From CADEDV01 sp964596345 (GTDB lineage: Bacteria; Bacteroidota; Bacteroidia; Chitinophagales; Chitinophagaceae), in contig CAZQSZ010000001.1 in NCBI GenBank assembly GCA_964596345.1, forward strand, positions 558,001 to 622,000: 64,000 nt of DNA. Direction: 5' to 3'. The notes below the pieces were generated by a model, which ran no database searches, was not told the origin of the DNA, and saw only the letters and a list, made by a program, of their open reading frames with translations. This document shows positions 1-8,245 of this stretch, one piece after another. The position numbers and the translations under genes are program-made. How positions within the stretch are numbered: the first letter of the stretch is position 1; each line of letters starts with the position of its first letter.

Positions 1-207
1 CCCTTTTGGCTGGCTGGCTTAATGGTTAACGACTCCTGGCTTTCATAAAGATATTCCTGTTATCCCGGACTCCGTGAGGGTGAATGACGGAAATAAATAC
101 CGTGTTTTCCCCGCTTCTTTCCGGTTACATGACGCTTTCAGGAGAAACTTGCAGGTGTGAGATTTGGGGAGTATTTTAATTTATTCTTTCACCTAATTTA
201 AATAAGT
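1..207. other. Unassigned left edge
   Basis: No complete gene is visible here. A plus-strand frame is open from base 23 to a TGA at 157-159 (tail reads FRLHDAFRRNLQV) but has no start codon and is closed upstream by a TAA at 20-22. It could be the end of a frameshifted or truncated gene, or chance. The AT-rich stretch 160-207 probably holds the promoter of the following lipoprotein gene, but no clear box was found. Confidence 0.3.
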
Positions 208-819
208 ATGAAAAAAATATTCTTTCTAATAGCCTTTTTACCCATACTCCTTCTTTTCTTAAATTCCTGTAATACCTCAGGGCATAAAAATCTTACAGCG
301 TCTGACTCTCTTCTGATTTATGAAGCAATAAGTAAACAGGCAAAAATTGGCGATACAGTTCCGCAAATAGAAAAATTTACGTTTTTAAGTTCTTTTGCAC
401 CAGCTACGATTTTGGATCCTGCAGTGGCAAGAGAATACCATAAAAATTATATAGATAATCCTATAGCTAACCTTTTGAACGAGAATAATGAGAAAATTAG
501 GGGCTTTTATATTACTAGATCTGATGTTACTGATATTTATAAATCAGGAATAAAGGGAGCCCGTATTTATCTCGGTTATGATGGTCAAAAATATAGGATA
601 ATGATTGCCGGAGTTAACAATGAGGGGGTAAATGATTTGTCCAAAATAGTTGACGATTTTTTCCCCTGCCCTGACCGATGCCCGGATGATGATGGTACGG
701 CAACAGAAGCAATACGAAAAAAAATATATGAGAGTGACTTGAATTATTTGAGAACAGAAGGGAATGAAGTAATATTAAAAGGGTTTAATAGCACCGAAGT
801 CAGGCGACGCTGGCAGTAA
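208..819 (+). CDS. Hypothetical lipoprotein (203 aa)
   Basis: I do not recognise the family. Residues 1-20 form a signal peptide with two lysines and a long hydrophobic run, and the lipobox LNSC ends at Cys21, so the protein should be lipid-anchored and exported. The mature part is hydrophilic with mixed helix and strand character and an acidic Pro/Cys patch (CPDRCPDDDG) near residue 150 that could bind a metal; that is a guess. A membrane protein gene follows after 9 bases and then a two-component pair, so all four may be co-transcribed. Base composition is AT-rich compared with the genes after 1600, which hints at fast divergence or transfer. Confidence 0.75.
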   Translation: MKKIFFLIAFLPILLLFLNSCNTSGHKNLTASDSLLIYEAISKQAKIGDTVPQIEKFTFLSSFAPATILDPAVAREYHKNYIDNPIANLLNENNEKIRGFYITRSDVTDIYKSGIKGARIYLGYDGQKYRIMIAGVNNEGVNDLSKIVDDFFPCPDRCPDDDGTATEAIRKKIYESDLNYLRTEGNEVILKGFNSTEVRRRWQ

Positions 820-828
820 ATCAATATA

Positions 829-1503
829 ATGGGTATATCCGAGTATATTTATTTTTCAATCCTACTCATAGCAGTAGTTATTGGGCTTGTAAAATTTAAA
901 AACCTTTCACACCCAGGTAAGGCTTTATTTGTCTTGGTAAGCTATGTATTCATAAAGGAAATCACAGCGTTTATCATAGGACGAAAACTTGAATATAACC
1001 TGAGCTTCTATAAATATCTTAGTCTAATTGATTTTATTCTCACAATAAATATATTATTAAGAATAAAGGTATTGGAACAGTCAAAAAAGACTCTGCTAGC
1101 TATTTCTGTAATTGTAGTAATATTTTATGTGGTTAATCTTATAATATTTCAACCGCCAGGTAAAGGAATTGATTCTAATTTCAAGCTTATCAGGAGTTTT
1201 TTTTTAGTTCTAATATCGCTGCTGTTTTTTTTTCGAATGACTGCGTATGTATACAAAATAAGTATTTGGAGTAATAGTGATTTTTGGGTTTGCACAGCCA
1301 TTTTAATTTTTTATGTTATAAGTATTTTTTACTGGGGTGTTTTTAATTACTACCTCGGAAATAAACAAGTTGTAATTAAAGAAGTAGTGAGACCAGTTTT
1401 TGAGTATGCTAATTATATTTTTTATGCTATGCTTGGTGCTGCTCTATTCTATGATAATTCTATGGGAGGGTATTTAAAATTAGACCATGTGGAAAGACGA
1501 TGA
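829..1503 (+). CDS. Multipass membrane protein of unknown function (224 aa)
   Basis: About six or seven hydrophobic segments fill the whole protein, starting with residues 5-20 and ending near 195-210, with short charged loops. No catalytic motif was recognised. The last 17 bases overlap the start of the histidine kinase gene, so translation is probably coupled. Since that kinase has no periplasmic sensor domain, this protein could be its membrane sensing partner (inference from context only). The gene is AT-rich like the preceding lipoprotein gene. Confidence 0.75.
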   Translation: MGISEYIYFSILLIAVVIGLVKFKNLSHPGKALFVLVSYVFIKEITAFIIGRKLEYNLSFYKYLSLIDFILTINILLRIKVLEQSKKTLLAISVIVVIFYVVNLIIFQPPGKGIDSNFKLIRSFFLVLISLLFFFRMTAYVYKISIWSNSDFWVCTAILIFYVISIFYWGVFNYYLGNKQVVIKEVVRPVFEYANYIFYAMLGAALFYDNSMGGYLKLDHVERR

Positions 1504-2278
1504 GATAGGATTCTTTGTTGTGGTGGCTATTGCGATAAGTTTTTTGCTTATTGGGTTTATTATTGTTTATTCAGTTTCATATTATAAAAGACAAATACGG
1601 TATTCGCTGGAGCAGGAAAAATTGCGACAGGATTTTCAGCAAGAACTTCTCCGCACCCAACTCGAAATCCAGGAACAAACTCTCAAAACCATTTCCCAGG
1701 AAATACACGATAATATCGGGCAGACATTAAGCCTGGCCAAGCTGAACCTGGCTTTGGAAGACGAACAGCAAAATGGAAATAATATAAAAGTGACGTCTTC
1801 TCATCAATTGGTCAGTAAGGCCATCCAGGATCTCCGGGATCTTTCCCGCAGCCTGCATACCGATTATGTGGCCGAAATGGGATTGATCCGTTCCATCGAA
1901 TATGAACTGGAAATGATCAGCAAGACAGGTGTGATCAAAACGAACCTGCAGGTGGAAGGGCAACAAAGAAAAATGGATAAGCAGAAGGAATTGATCCTTT
2001 TCCGTATCGTGCAGGAAAGCCTGAATAATATTATTAAACATGCAGGGGCTGACAGGCTGAGTGTTATAGCTAATTACCAGCTCCAGGAACTACTGATCAC
2101 TATAAACGATAATGGTAAGGGGGTTGATTTAACCCCTTTGAATGAGATTGGTGTTGTTGGCTTCGGCCTCGGAATCCGCAATATGGACAACAGGGCCAAG
2201 CTGATCGGCGCTGAATTTTCTATGACCAGTACTATTGGCAGCGGAACGGCTGTAAACATTAAATTACCGGTTGAATAA
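1487..2278 (+). CDS. Sensor histidine kinase, NarX/DegS type (HisKA_3)
   Basis: One transmembrane helix (about residues 8-30) is followed by a coiled coil (about 35-68) and a HisKA_3 dimerisation domain with phospho-acceptor His74 in the motif EIHDNIGQT. The HATPase domain shows an N-box (ESLNNIIKH, about 177-185), a G1 box (DNGKGVDL) and a G2 box (GFGLGIRNM). At 263 aa with no extracytoplasmic domain it must sense through the membrane helix or a partner. It probably autophosphorylates and passes phosphate to the response regulator directly downstream. It overlaps the upstream membrane protein gene by 17 bases. Confidence 0.93.
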   Translation: MWKDDEIGFFVVVAIAISFLLIGFIIVYSVSYYKRQIRYSLEQEKLRQDFQQELLRTQLEIQEQTLKTISQEIHDNIGQTLSLAKLNLALEDEQQNGNNIKVTSSHQLVSKAIQDLRDLSRSLHTDYVAEMGLIRSIEYELEMISKTGVIKTNLQVEGQQRKMDKQKELILFRIVQESLNNIIKHAGADRLSVIANYQLQELLITINDNGKGVDLTPLNEIGVVGFGLGIRNMDNRAKLIGAEFSMTSTIGSGTAVNIKLPVE

Positions 2279-2291
2279 ATTAAATTCGGGT

Positions 2292-2945
2292 ATGGTAAAA
2301 GTTGCTTTAGCAGATGATCATATTTTATTGCGAAACGGTCTGGCAGGACTCATTAACGGGTTTGACGGCTATACGGTTTTGTTTGAAGCCAATAACGGGC
2401 AGGATCTGATGAACACACTTGATGCGCATAGCCTGCCCGACCTGGTATTGCTGGATATCAATATGCCGGTAAAAGATGGATTTGAAACCGCTTTGTGGCT
2501 GAAGCAAAATCACCCGGATATTAAAGTACTGGCTTTATCTATGTATGATAATGAACCTTCGATCATAAAAATGCTGCGGAATGGGGCCAAAGGCTATTTG
2601 CTCAAGGATACAGCACCCAAAGAATTTAAAACAGCCCTTGATGCCGTGATGAGTAAAGGGTTTTATTATTCAGAAATGGTGACCGGTAAACTGATCCATG
2701 CTGTTAATAATATGGATGAGCCGCAGCAACAGAAAAACCCGTTTAGTAAACTGAATGAAAAAGAAACAGAGTTTTTAAAATTAGCCTGTACAGAAATGAC
2801 CTATAAAGAAATTGCCGATAAAATGTTCCTCAGTCCAAGAACTATTGATGGCTACCGGGATGCCCTGTTCGAAAAACTGCATGTAAAGACCCGTGTAGGC
2901 CTGGTGATGTATGCTATTAAAACCGGGCTGGTACAGGTGCATTGA
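2292..2945 (+). CDS. NarL/FixJ-family response regulator
   Basis: An N-terminal receiver domain begins VKVALADDH and carries the expected phospho-acceptor Asp55 in LLDINMP. A C-terminal LuxR-type helix-turn-helix covers about residues 150-215 (NEKETEFLKLA to IDGYRDALFEKL). The ATG at 2292 was chosen; a TTG at 2271 in the same frame would overlap the kinase stop and add seven residues that do not look like a receiver start. Cognate partner of the upstream HisKA_3 kinase. The stop codon abuts the stop of the convergent sulfur gene with no spacer. Confidence 0.93.
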   Translation: MVKVALADDHILLRNGLAGLINGFDGYTVLFEANNGQDLMNTLDAHSLPDLVLLDINMPVKDGFETALWLKQNHPDIKVLALSMYDNEPSIIKMLRNGAKGYLLKDTAPKEFKTALDAVMSKGFYYSEMVTGKLIHAVNNMDEPQQQKNPFSKLNEKETEFLKLACTEMTYKEIADKMFLSPRTIDGYRDALFEKLHVKTRVGLVMYAIKTGLVQVH

Positions 2946-4355
2946 TCAGTTCAAAACACTGGTCTCTTTTACAATTTCTGCTTTTTCCTGTTCTTTGATC
3001 TTTCCCCAGCCGCCCACAATATTGCGCAGGTTATGAATACCCTGGCGTTTCAGCATGGAGGAGGCAATAACGCTTCTGTACCCTGCGGCGCAATGCACAT
3101 AAATATTCTGGTCTTCTTCCAGGTTGACCATGCTGGCAGGATCGGTCATATCATTTAAAGGAATGTTCACGGCATTTTTTAAATGCCCGTCCGCATATTC
3201 TGCCGGTTTCCGTACATCCACTACTACCAGCCTGTCATCAAAAGGGATATCCATCATCAGTTCATCGGCTTCCACATCAATGATCATATCAATGAATTCA
3301 CCTGTTTTTTTCCAGGCTGCAAAACTTCCGTCCAGGTAGCCTTGCACTTTGCTGAAACCAACCCTGGCCATCCTGATAATGGTCTCTTTTTCTTTACCCG
3401 GATCGGTAACCAGTACGATGGGCAGATCAAAAGGCAACAGGCTGCCTGCCCATTCGGCAAAGCGTCCTTCCAGGCCAATACTGATGGAACCCGGGATAAA
3501 TCCCAGCGTAAATTCATCAGCCCGGCGGGTGTCCAGTATGATCGTATCATCAGTGATGAGTTGTTTAAATTCTTCAACTGATAAAGCTGTCATGCCTTGT
3601 TGTAAAACCGCATCAAGACTATCATATCCTTCTTTATTGATCATCGCATTGATGGGGAAATATTGGGGTGGTGCTGTGATACCCTCAGTAACGGCTTTAA
3701 TAAAAGCTTGCTTGCTTTCTGCTTTCAGCGCATAGTTCGTTTGCTTCTCTTCACCCATTGTGCTTTGCGTATTCGGTCCCAGGTTTTTGCCGCAAGAGCT
3801 GCCAGGTCCATGAGCAGGATAGACAATTACATCATCAGCCAGTGGGAAAAGTTTTGTATGAATGCTGTCATACAACATACCTGCCAGGTCGTTCATGGTG
3901 ATTTCTTCTCCTTTTTGTGCCAGGTCGGGACGTCCCACATCGCCAACAAATAAGGTATCACCAGTAAATACGCAATGATCTTTTCCTTGCTCATCTTTGA
4001 GCAGGTAACAGGTTGATTCCAGGGTGTGACCGGGAGTATGCAATACTTCAATAGTGAGGTTGCCAATCCTGAATTGCTCTCCGTCTTTGGCTACCAGTAC
4101 CGGGAATTTTGTATCGGTTCCCGGGCCATAAACGATTGGGGCACCGGTTGCGGTTGACAGATCCAGGTGACCGCTAACAAAATCGGCATGAAAATGCGTT
4201 TCAAAAATATATTTAATGCTGGCTTTCCTTGAGTTGGCCAGTTGAAGGTATTCATCAATATCCCTCAGTGGATCAATTACTGTAGCCTCGCCGTTGCTTT
4301 CAATATAATAAGCTGCCTCACTCAGGCAGCCGGTATATAATTGTTGTATAAACAT
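2946..4355 (-). CDS. MBL-fold metallohydrolase with two rhodanese domains (persulfide dioxygenase-like)
   Basis: The N-terminal metallo-beta-lactamase domain (about 1-250) has the ETHE1-like metal motifs THFHADFVSGH, HTPGHT, FTGDTLFVGD and YPAHGPGSSCG. Two rhodanese domains follow (about 255-355 and 365-460). Only the second has a catalytic cysteine (VHCAAGYRS); the equivalent loop of the first reads VTDPGKEK, so it is probably structural. Known relatives oxidise glutathione or other persulfides and move sulfane sulfur, so a role in sulfide or persulfide detoxification is likely. An ArsR-family regulator gene lies just upstream on the same strand, separated by a terminator-like hairpin. Confidence 0.9.
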   Translation of the reverse strand: MFIQQLYTGCLSEAAYYIESNGEATVIDPLRDIDEYLQLANSRKASIKYIFETHFHADFVSGHLDLSTATGAPIVYGPGTDTKFPVLVAKDGEQFRIGNLTIEVLHTPGHTLESTCYLLKDEQGKDHCVFTGDTLFVGDVGRPDLAQKGEEITMNDLAGMLYDSIHTKLFPLADDVIVYPAHGPGSSCGKNLGPNTQSTMGEEKQTNYALKAESKQAFIKAVTEGITAPPQYFPINAMINKEGYDSLDAVLQQGMTALSVEEFKQLITDDTIILDTRRADEFTLGFIPGSISIGLEGRFAEWAGSLLPFDLPIVLVTDPGKEKETIIRMARVGFSKVQGYLDGSFAAWKKTGEFIDMIIDVEADELMMDIPFDDRLVVVDVRKPAEYADGHLKNAVNIPLNDMTDPASMVNLEEDQNIYVHCAAGYRSVIASSMLKRQGIHNLRNIVGGWGKIKEQEKAEIVKETSVLN

Positions 4356-4395
4356 AAAAATCAGATTATTGGCAAAAATACTTTATATAAAACAA

Positions 4396-4419
4396 AACGG
4401 GAACACAAAGGTTCCCGTT
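4396..4419 (-). terminator. Terminator downstream of arsR-type gene
   Basis: A 9-bp perfect inverted repeat (AACGGGAAC / GTTCCCGTT) with a 6-nt loop lies between the ArsR gene and the sulfur gene. Read on the minus strand it is followed by a T-rich stretch, as expected for an intrinsic terminator. It could partly separate regulator from target expression. Confidence 0.65.
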
Positions 4420-4439
4420 GACAATCAGTGATATGTTGA

Positions 4440-4778
4440 TCAGTTCAGCAGCGAATCAATGAACTGGTTCATCTCTTCCAGCCTGTTGGCATTCACAGAG
4501 TAATAAATGAACTTACCCTCCCTGTCTGTATTTACAAAGCCGGCTTTTCTAAGAATAGCAAGATGCTGGGAAGCTACAGATTGTTCCAGCCTCAGCTTTA
4601 CATAGATCTCTGTTACAGTGATCTTTCCCTGCTCATCAATCAGTTTTAAAATCTGCTGTCGTAATTTATGATTAACAGCCCTTAAGATCAGTGCTGCTTT
4701 TTTTACGTTGAGCAGGTCTACTTTTAAAGAGTTTCCGTTTTCTGTTGAAGCGTTCAGTGTTAGCAAATAATTAGTCAT
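4440..4778 (-). CDS. ArsR/SmtB-family transcriptional regulator
   Basis: A 112-aa winged-helix protein. The recognition helix region reads LEQSVASQHLAILRKAGFV (about residues 68-86), followed by a wing strand REGKFIYYSV, both typical of ArsR. There are no cysteines, so it is neither a thiol-switch BigR/SqrR type nor a classical Cys-box metal sensor. Its position upstream of a persulfide dioxygenase-like gene makes that gene the obvious target (inference). The ligand is unknown. Confidence 0.88.
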   Translation of the reverse strand: MTNYLLTLNASTENGNSLKVDLLNVKKAALILRAVNHKLRQQILKLIDEQGKITVTEIYVKLRLEQSVASQHLAILRKAGFVNTDREGKFIYYSVNANRLEEMNQFIDSLLN

Positions 4779-4861
4779 AGCCGGTACCTGTTGAATTTAA
4801 GTAGCGAAATTAACTCCGCATGGTTTGATTTCAGTAATAAAAATGTTAATAAGACGGAATT

Positions 4862-5536
4862 TTATACAAGCGGCTTGCGGGCAGGCGAATAAAAATCTTT
4901 TATATAAAGTGGCTCTGTGTAAGCAAGATCAGCAAATTGTTGTTTGCGGTAACTTGAATGTGCAAAAGCAACCAGGTCTTCAGCTGAAACTGTTTTATTT
5001 AGGAAGCTGGCGTTAGTATGAGAGAGAATTCCTTGCAGTTTTTTGCTACCACTTCCGGTGAAGATTAGTTTTCGATTAGCAAGCAGATCTGAAAAACTAT
5101 TTGCATCAATGATCAATGCGGATGGCTTTTTAATTTCTGTCATTTCTTTGTCATACAGGGCAGTATAAACTTCCATCCTCCTTGCATCAATTATCGGGCA
5201 AATAAGATCTGTGGCTTCATTCTTTACAGCATGGGCAATCATCTGTAAGGTGCCGGTAGTAACCAGTGGAATGTTCAGGGCATAGCAAAAACCCTTAGCA
5301 GCAGAAAGACCCACCCGCAGGCCAGTATACGAACCGGGACCGATACTGACAGATATAGCTTGCAGCTGGTCTAAACGGGTGTCATGCTTTGTCATCATCT
5401 CCCGGATACTGTTATGCAACCAGGAAGCATGATCTTTCTGATCCGGATTCATAGTCAATGCAACTACGTCTTCGTCATCGGATAAACAAACCGAAGCAGT
5501 TTCAAGTGCCGTGTCAATATGTAAGATCAGTGCCAT
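4862..5536 (-). CDS. tsaB: tRNA threonylcarbamoyladenosine biosynthesis protein TsaB
   Basis: The 224-aa length and the motif SIGPGSYTGLRVGLSAAKG near residues 64-82 are typical of TsaB, an inactive ASKHA-fold partner of TsaD. With TsaD and TsaE it makes the t6A37 modification of ANN-decoding tRNAs in the cytoplasm. The start ILHIDTALETASVCL matches the family. Its start abuts the stop of the next upstream minus-strand gene, so the two are probably co-transcribed. Confidence 0.92.
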   Translation of the reverse strand: MALILHIDTALETASVCLSDDEDVVALTMNPDQKDHASWLHNSIREMMTKHDTRLDQLQAISVSIGPGSYTGLRVGLSAAKGFCYALNIPLVTTGTLQMIAHAVKNEATDLICPIIDARRMEVYTALYDKEMTEIKKPSALIIDANSFSDLLANRKLIFTGSGSKKLQGILSHTNASFLNKTVSAEDLVAFAHSSYRKQQFADLAYTEPLYIKDFYSPARKPLV

Positions 5537-6169
5537 TTAGTGATTCACTTCTTTCATCAGTCCCGGTGCCGGTTGGTAGCGGGGCTGCTCTTTATTAAGT
5601 TCGGTTAAAAGGGCCAGGATATTTTCCAGACCGATCTTGTTACTCCATTCAAACGGTCCATAAGGATAATTAGTGCCCGACTTCATGGCAATATCAATAT
5701 CCTCTTTTGTACTCACTCCTTCTTCCAGTGAGAAATAAGCTTCATTGATGATCGCTGATACAACTCTTGCGGAAACGAACCCGGCTATATCAGGCACCCA
5801 GTTTGTTGCTTTGCCAAAGGCAGAGAAAATAACTGTCGCTTTGTCTTTTATCATTTCATCCTTAGCTGTGGCTTCAACAACAGGTCGTTTTAAAAATGTT
5901 GTCCAGCCATTGATACGAATGAACTGCGAAGGTAGCTCCTGTAACGTGCCGGCAACATAATTGATAATAACAGGAATGGAAGATTTTTTGTTCAGTAAGC
6001 TAGTTCTTGCCGGTTCATTGACAAACAAAAGATCCATAAAAGCATCTGCATCATCATGCTGGCTGAAATAAACAGGGTCATTGATCCATTCCACCTGCAT
6101 AGTGGCGGGTACCCCCTGCGACAGGAGTTCTTCTCTTAAACTATCATTAGCCAGTACGACCAGCTTCAT
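5537..6169 (-). CDS. 3-hydroxyacyl-CoA dehydrogenase C-terminal-domain protein
   Basis: A 210-aa protein whose second half (about 100-205) resembles the 3HCDH C-terminal domain: VPDIAGFVSARVVSAIINEA and a SGTNYPYGPFEWSNKIG segment. The first 90 residues do not show a full NAD-binding Rossmann domain with GxGxxG. It is thus either a reduced dehydrogenase or a substrate-binding fragment acting on acyl-CoA-like compounds. It precedes tsaB on the same strand with no gap. Function uncertain. Confidence 0.7.
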   Translation of the reverse strand: MKLVVLANDSLREELLSQGVPATMQVEWINDPVYFSQHDDADAFMDLLFVNEPARTSLLNKKSSIPVIINYVAGTLQELPSQFIRINGWTTFLKRPVVEATAKDEMIKDKATVIFSAFGKATNWVPDIAGFVSARVVSAIINEAYFSLEEGVSTKEDIDIAMKSGTNYPYGPFEWSNKIGLENILALLTELNKEQPRYQPAPGLMKEVNH

Positions 6170-6233
6170 AGACTATTTTTTGCAAAGAAAGCGTATAAAG
6201 CTAAATTCGTTGTTCTGTTTTTAAAATAGTACT

Positions 6234-6614
6234 ATGAGTAAAACGATTATCACTACTGCTGATGCCCCGGCACCTATCGGACCTTATAACCAAGCGGTGC
6301 AAACCGGCAACCTGCTTTTTATTTCCGGGCAGATATGTATCCACCCACCAACTGGTGAAATGAGGAATAAAGACCTCCAGGAAGAAACCCACCAGGTGAT
6401 GCATAACCTGAAAGCGATCCTGCAACAGGCCGGGATGACCTTTAGTAACGTGGTAAAAACAACGATCTTTCTTACTGATATGAAGCGATTTGCTGAAGTG
6501 AATGAGATCTACGGGCAATACTTTGAGGGAGACTTTCCTGCCCGGGAAACAGTAGAAGTTTCGGCTTTGCCCAAGTTTGTGAACGTGGAGATCAGTATGG
6601 TAGCCGCAAAATAG
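6234..6614 (+). CDS. RidA family protein (reactive intermediate deaminase)
   Basis: At 126 aa it shows the RidA/YjgF/UK114 landmarks: APAPIGPYNQAV near the start, NLLFISGQI (about residues 23-31) and the C-terminal FPARETVEVSALPK, where the Arg binds carboxylate in known members. RidA proteins hydrolyse 2-aminoacrylate and related enamine/imine intermediates in the cytosol. A phosphoesterase gene starts 6 bases downstream. Confidence 0.93.
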   Translation: MSKTIITTADAPAPIGPYNQAVQTGNLLFISGQICIHPPTGEMRNKDLQEETHQVMHNLKAILQQAGMTFSNVVKTTIFLTDMKRFAEVNEIYGQYFEGDFPARETVEVSALPKFVNVEISMVAAK

Positions 6615-6620
6615 GTCTCT

Positions 6621-7715
6621 ATGCGGCACTTTCTCCGGTCTATATTGCTGAAACCCGTTTTATGGGCTTCAGCTAAATTTTCTTCCCGGCCGGAAAAGCA
6701 AAAAATATTTGAAGCACTCAGCAGATTACTTGAACGGATAACGGCTAAGAAAGACGAGAGAGGCCCGGTTATTTCTTTTGATCTTCACGAAGGACGGTTC
6801 ATCATTTTCTCTGATCATCATAAAGGAGCAAGGGACGGGGCTGATGATTTTGCAATGGCTGAACCCAATTACCTGGCAGCTCTTACTTATTATTTTGCGG
6901 CAGGGTATACGCTGATTAATCTCGGCGATAGTGAAGAGTTGTGGGAGAATAGTCTTGGTAAAGTGAAAAAATTCAACCAGCAGAATCTTGATGCTGAAAA
7001 GGAATTTCTGCAACAAAAGCGATTCGTCAAAATTTTTGGCAACCACGACCTGTACTGGGACAATGACCCGCTGGCCTGGTGGCAGCTGAAAATGATTTAT
7101 AGAGAAAAAATTAAAGTGTATGAAGCTGTATTGCTCAGCACTACGATCAATGATAACCGGCTGAATATTTTCTGCACACATGGCCACCAGGGGGATGCAC
7201 AAAGCGATGGTAACTGGTTCAGTAAATTCTTTGTGGCAAAGGTATGGGCACCTTTGCAAGCCTATTTGCGTATCAACCCTAATACACCGGCTTATGATGG
7301 TGAAAAAAAATCATTGCACAACAGCATTATGTATGAATGGTCATCATTGCAGAAGAATATGTTACTGGTCACGGGGCATACACACCAGCCGGTGTTTGGG
7401 TCTCTCACCCTTTTGGAAAGATTATACAAGCAATTTCAGGAGGCAGGGGTGGCTGATAATGCAGGCAAACAAGCGGAATTAAAAACGGAGATCCGGAAGA
7501 GGGAGAAAGAATTTGCAGCTGTTGCTATTGACTATATGACGATGAAACCTTCTTATTTCAATAGCGGCTGCTGTTGTTATAGTGATGGTGATATAACGGG
7601 TATTGAAATAGCAGAAGGATGTATCCGTCTCATCAAATGGACTTTGCCGGGACAGGTCTCCCGCAGGGAAATTTTAGAAGAAATTCCATTAGTGAAATTG
7701 GTAACGCAGTTATAA
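6621..7715 (+). CDS. Calcineurin-like metallophosphoesterase
   Basis: A 364-aa protein with the five metallophosphoesterase motifs in order: FSDHHKGARDGADD, LGDSEELWE, FGNHDLYWDND, CTHGHQGD and TGHTHQPVF. A metal-dependent phosphoester hydrolase with two metal ions is well supported; the substrate is not identifiable. Its last 6 bases overlap the end of the convergent DUF6265-like gene. Confidence 0.85.
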   Translation: MRHFLRSILLKPVLWASAKFSSRPEKQKIFEALSRLLERITAKKDERGPVISFDLHEGRFIIFSDHHKGARDGADDFAMAEPNYLAALTYYFAAGYTLINLGDSEELWENSLGKVKKFNQQNLDAEKEFLQQKRFVKIFGNHDLYWDNDPLAWWQLKMIYREKIKVYEAVLLSTTINDNRLNIFCTHGHQGDAQSDGNWFSKFFVAKVWAPLQAYLRINPNTPAYDGEKKSLHNSIMYEWSSLQKNMLLVTGHTHQPVFGSLTLLERLYKQFQEAGVADNAGKQAELKTEIRKREKEFAAVAIDYMTMKPSYFNSGCCCYSDGDITGIEIAEGCIRLIKWTLPGQVSRREILEEIPLVKLVTQL

Positions 7716-8192
7716 GGGCAATTTTACTTTTTTATAATAAAAATCTGATTTCCGGTAACTGCCCTTGTCCATACCTTCTATCCAGGCATGCAGGTTATCA
7801 TTCTTCGGCAATTCATAGTTGATCTTCTGCGGGAAATCATGTTCCGGGTTATCAAAAACAAATACATCTTTTTCAGTGCTGATCAATTTAAAAGTTACCG
7901 GTAACAGGTCGTTCTGCCTCTGTACAACCGGTATATAAAATATATTATTTCCCTTTCTTACTAATTGTACTTCTTCTAATAACAGCGTATCCATTGTATT
8001 GATAAGCCGGTAACTTTTTCCGGCCAATACACTGTCATTGACTTTCACCCAGCTTTCGTAAGTAATGCCTCTTTTGGTTTGCATGCTCCAGTTACCTTCC
8101 AGACTTTGCAGTTTTTTAAAATCAGCTGCTGCATCCTGTGCGAAGGAATGTATAGAAAGCGAAACAAGTATACTGAAGAGGGTTTTTTTCAT
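7710..8192 (-). CDS. Secreted DUF6265-like protein
   Basis: A 160-aa protein with a signal peptide (about 1-18, ending SIHSFAQ). The conserved core contains LEGNWSM and ESWVKVNDSVLAGKSY followed by antiparallel strands, which resembles the DUF6265 lipocalin-like family. Function unknown. It converges on the phosphoesterase gene with a 6-base overlap and follows the M1 peptidase gene on the same strand behind a terminator. Confidence 0.7.
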   Translation of the reverse strand: MKKTLFSILVSLSIHSFAQDAAADFKKLQSLEGNWSMQTKRGITYESWVKVNDSVLAGKSYRLINTMDTLLLEEVQLVRKGNNIFYIPVVQRQNDLLPVTFKLISTEKDVFVFDNPEHDFPQKINYELPKNDNLHAWIEGMDKGSYRKSDFYYKKVKLPL

Positions 8193-8214
8193 TTCCCGAA
8201 GCTAAAATAAAAAA

Positions 8215-8232
8215 CCCTCTTTCAAAAGAGGG
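8215..8232 (-). terminator. Intrinsic terminator of the M1 peptidase gene
   Basis: Inverted repeat CCCTCTT / AAGAGGG with a 4-nt loop. On the minus strand it is followed by a run of T, placing an efficient terminator just after the peptidase stop at 8246. The opposite strand also ends in T, so it may work both ways. Confidence 0.8.
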
Positions 8233-8245
8233 GTTTAACGAAGAA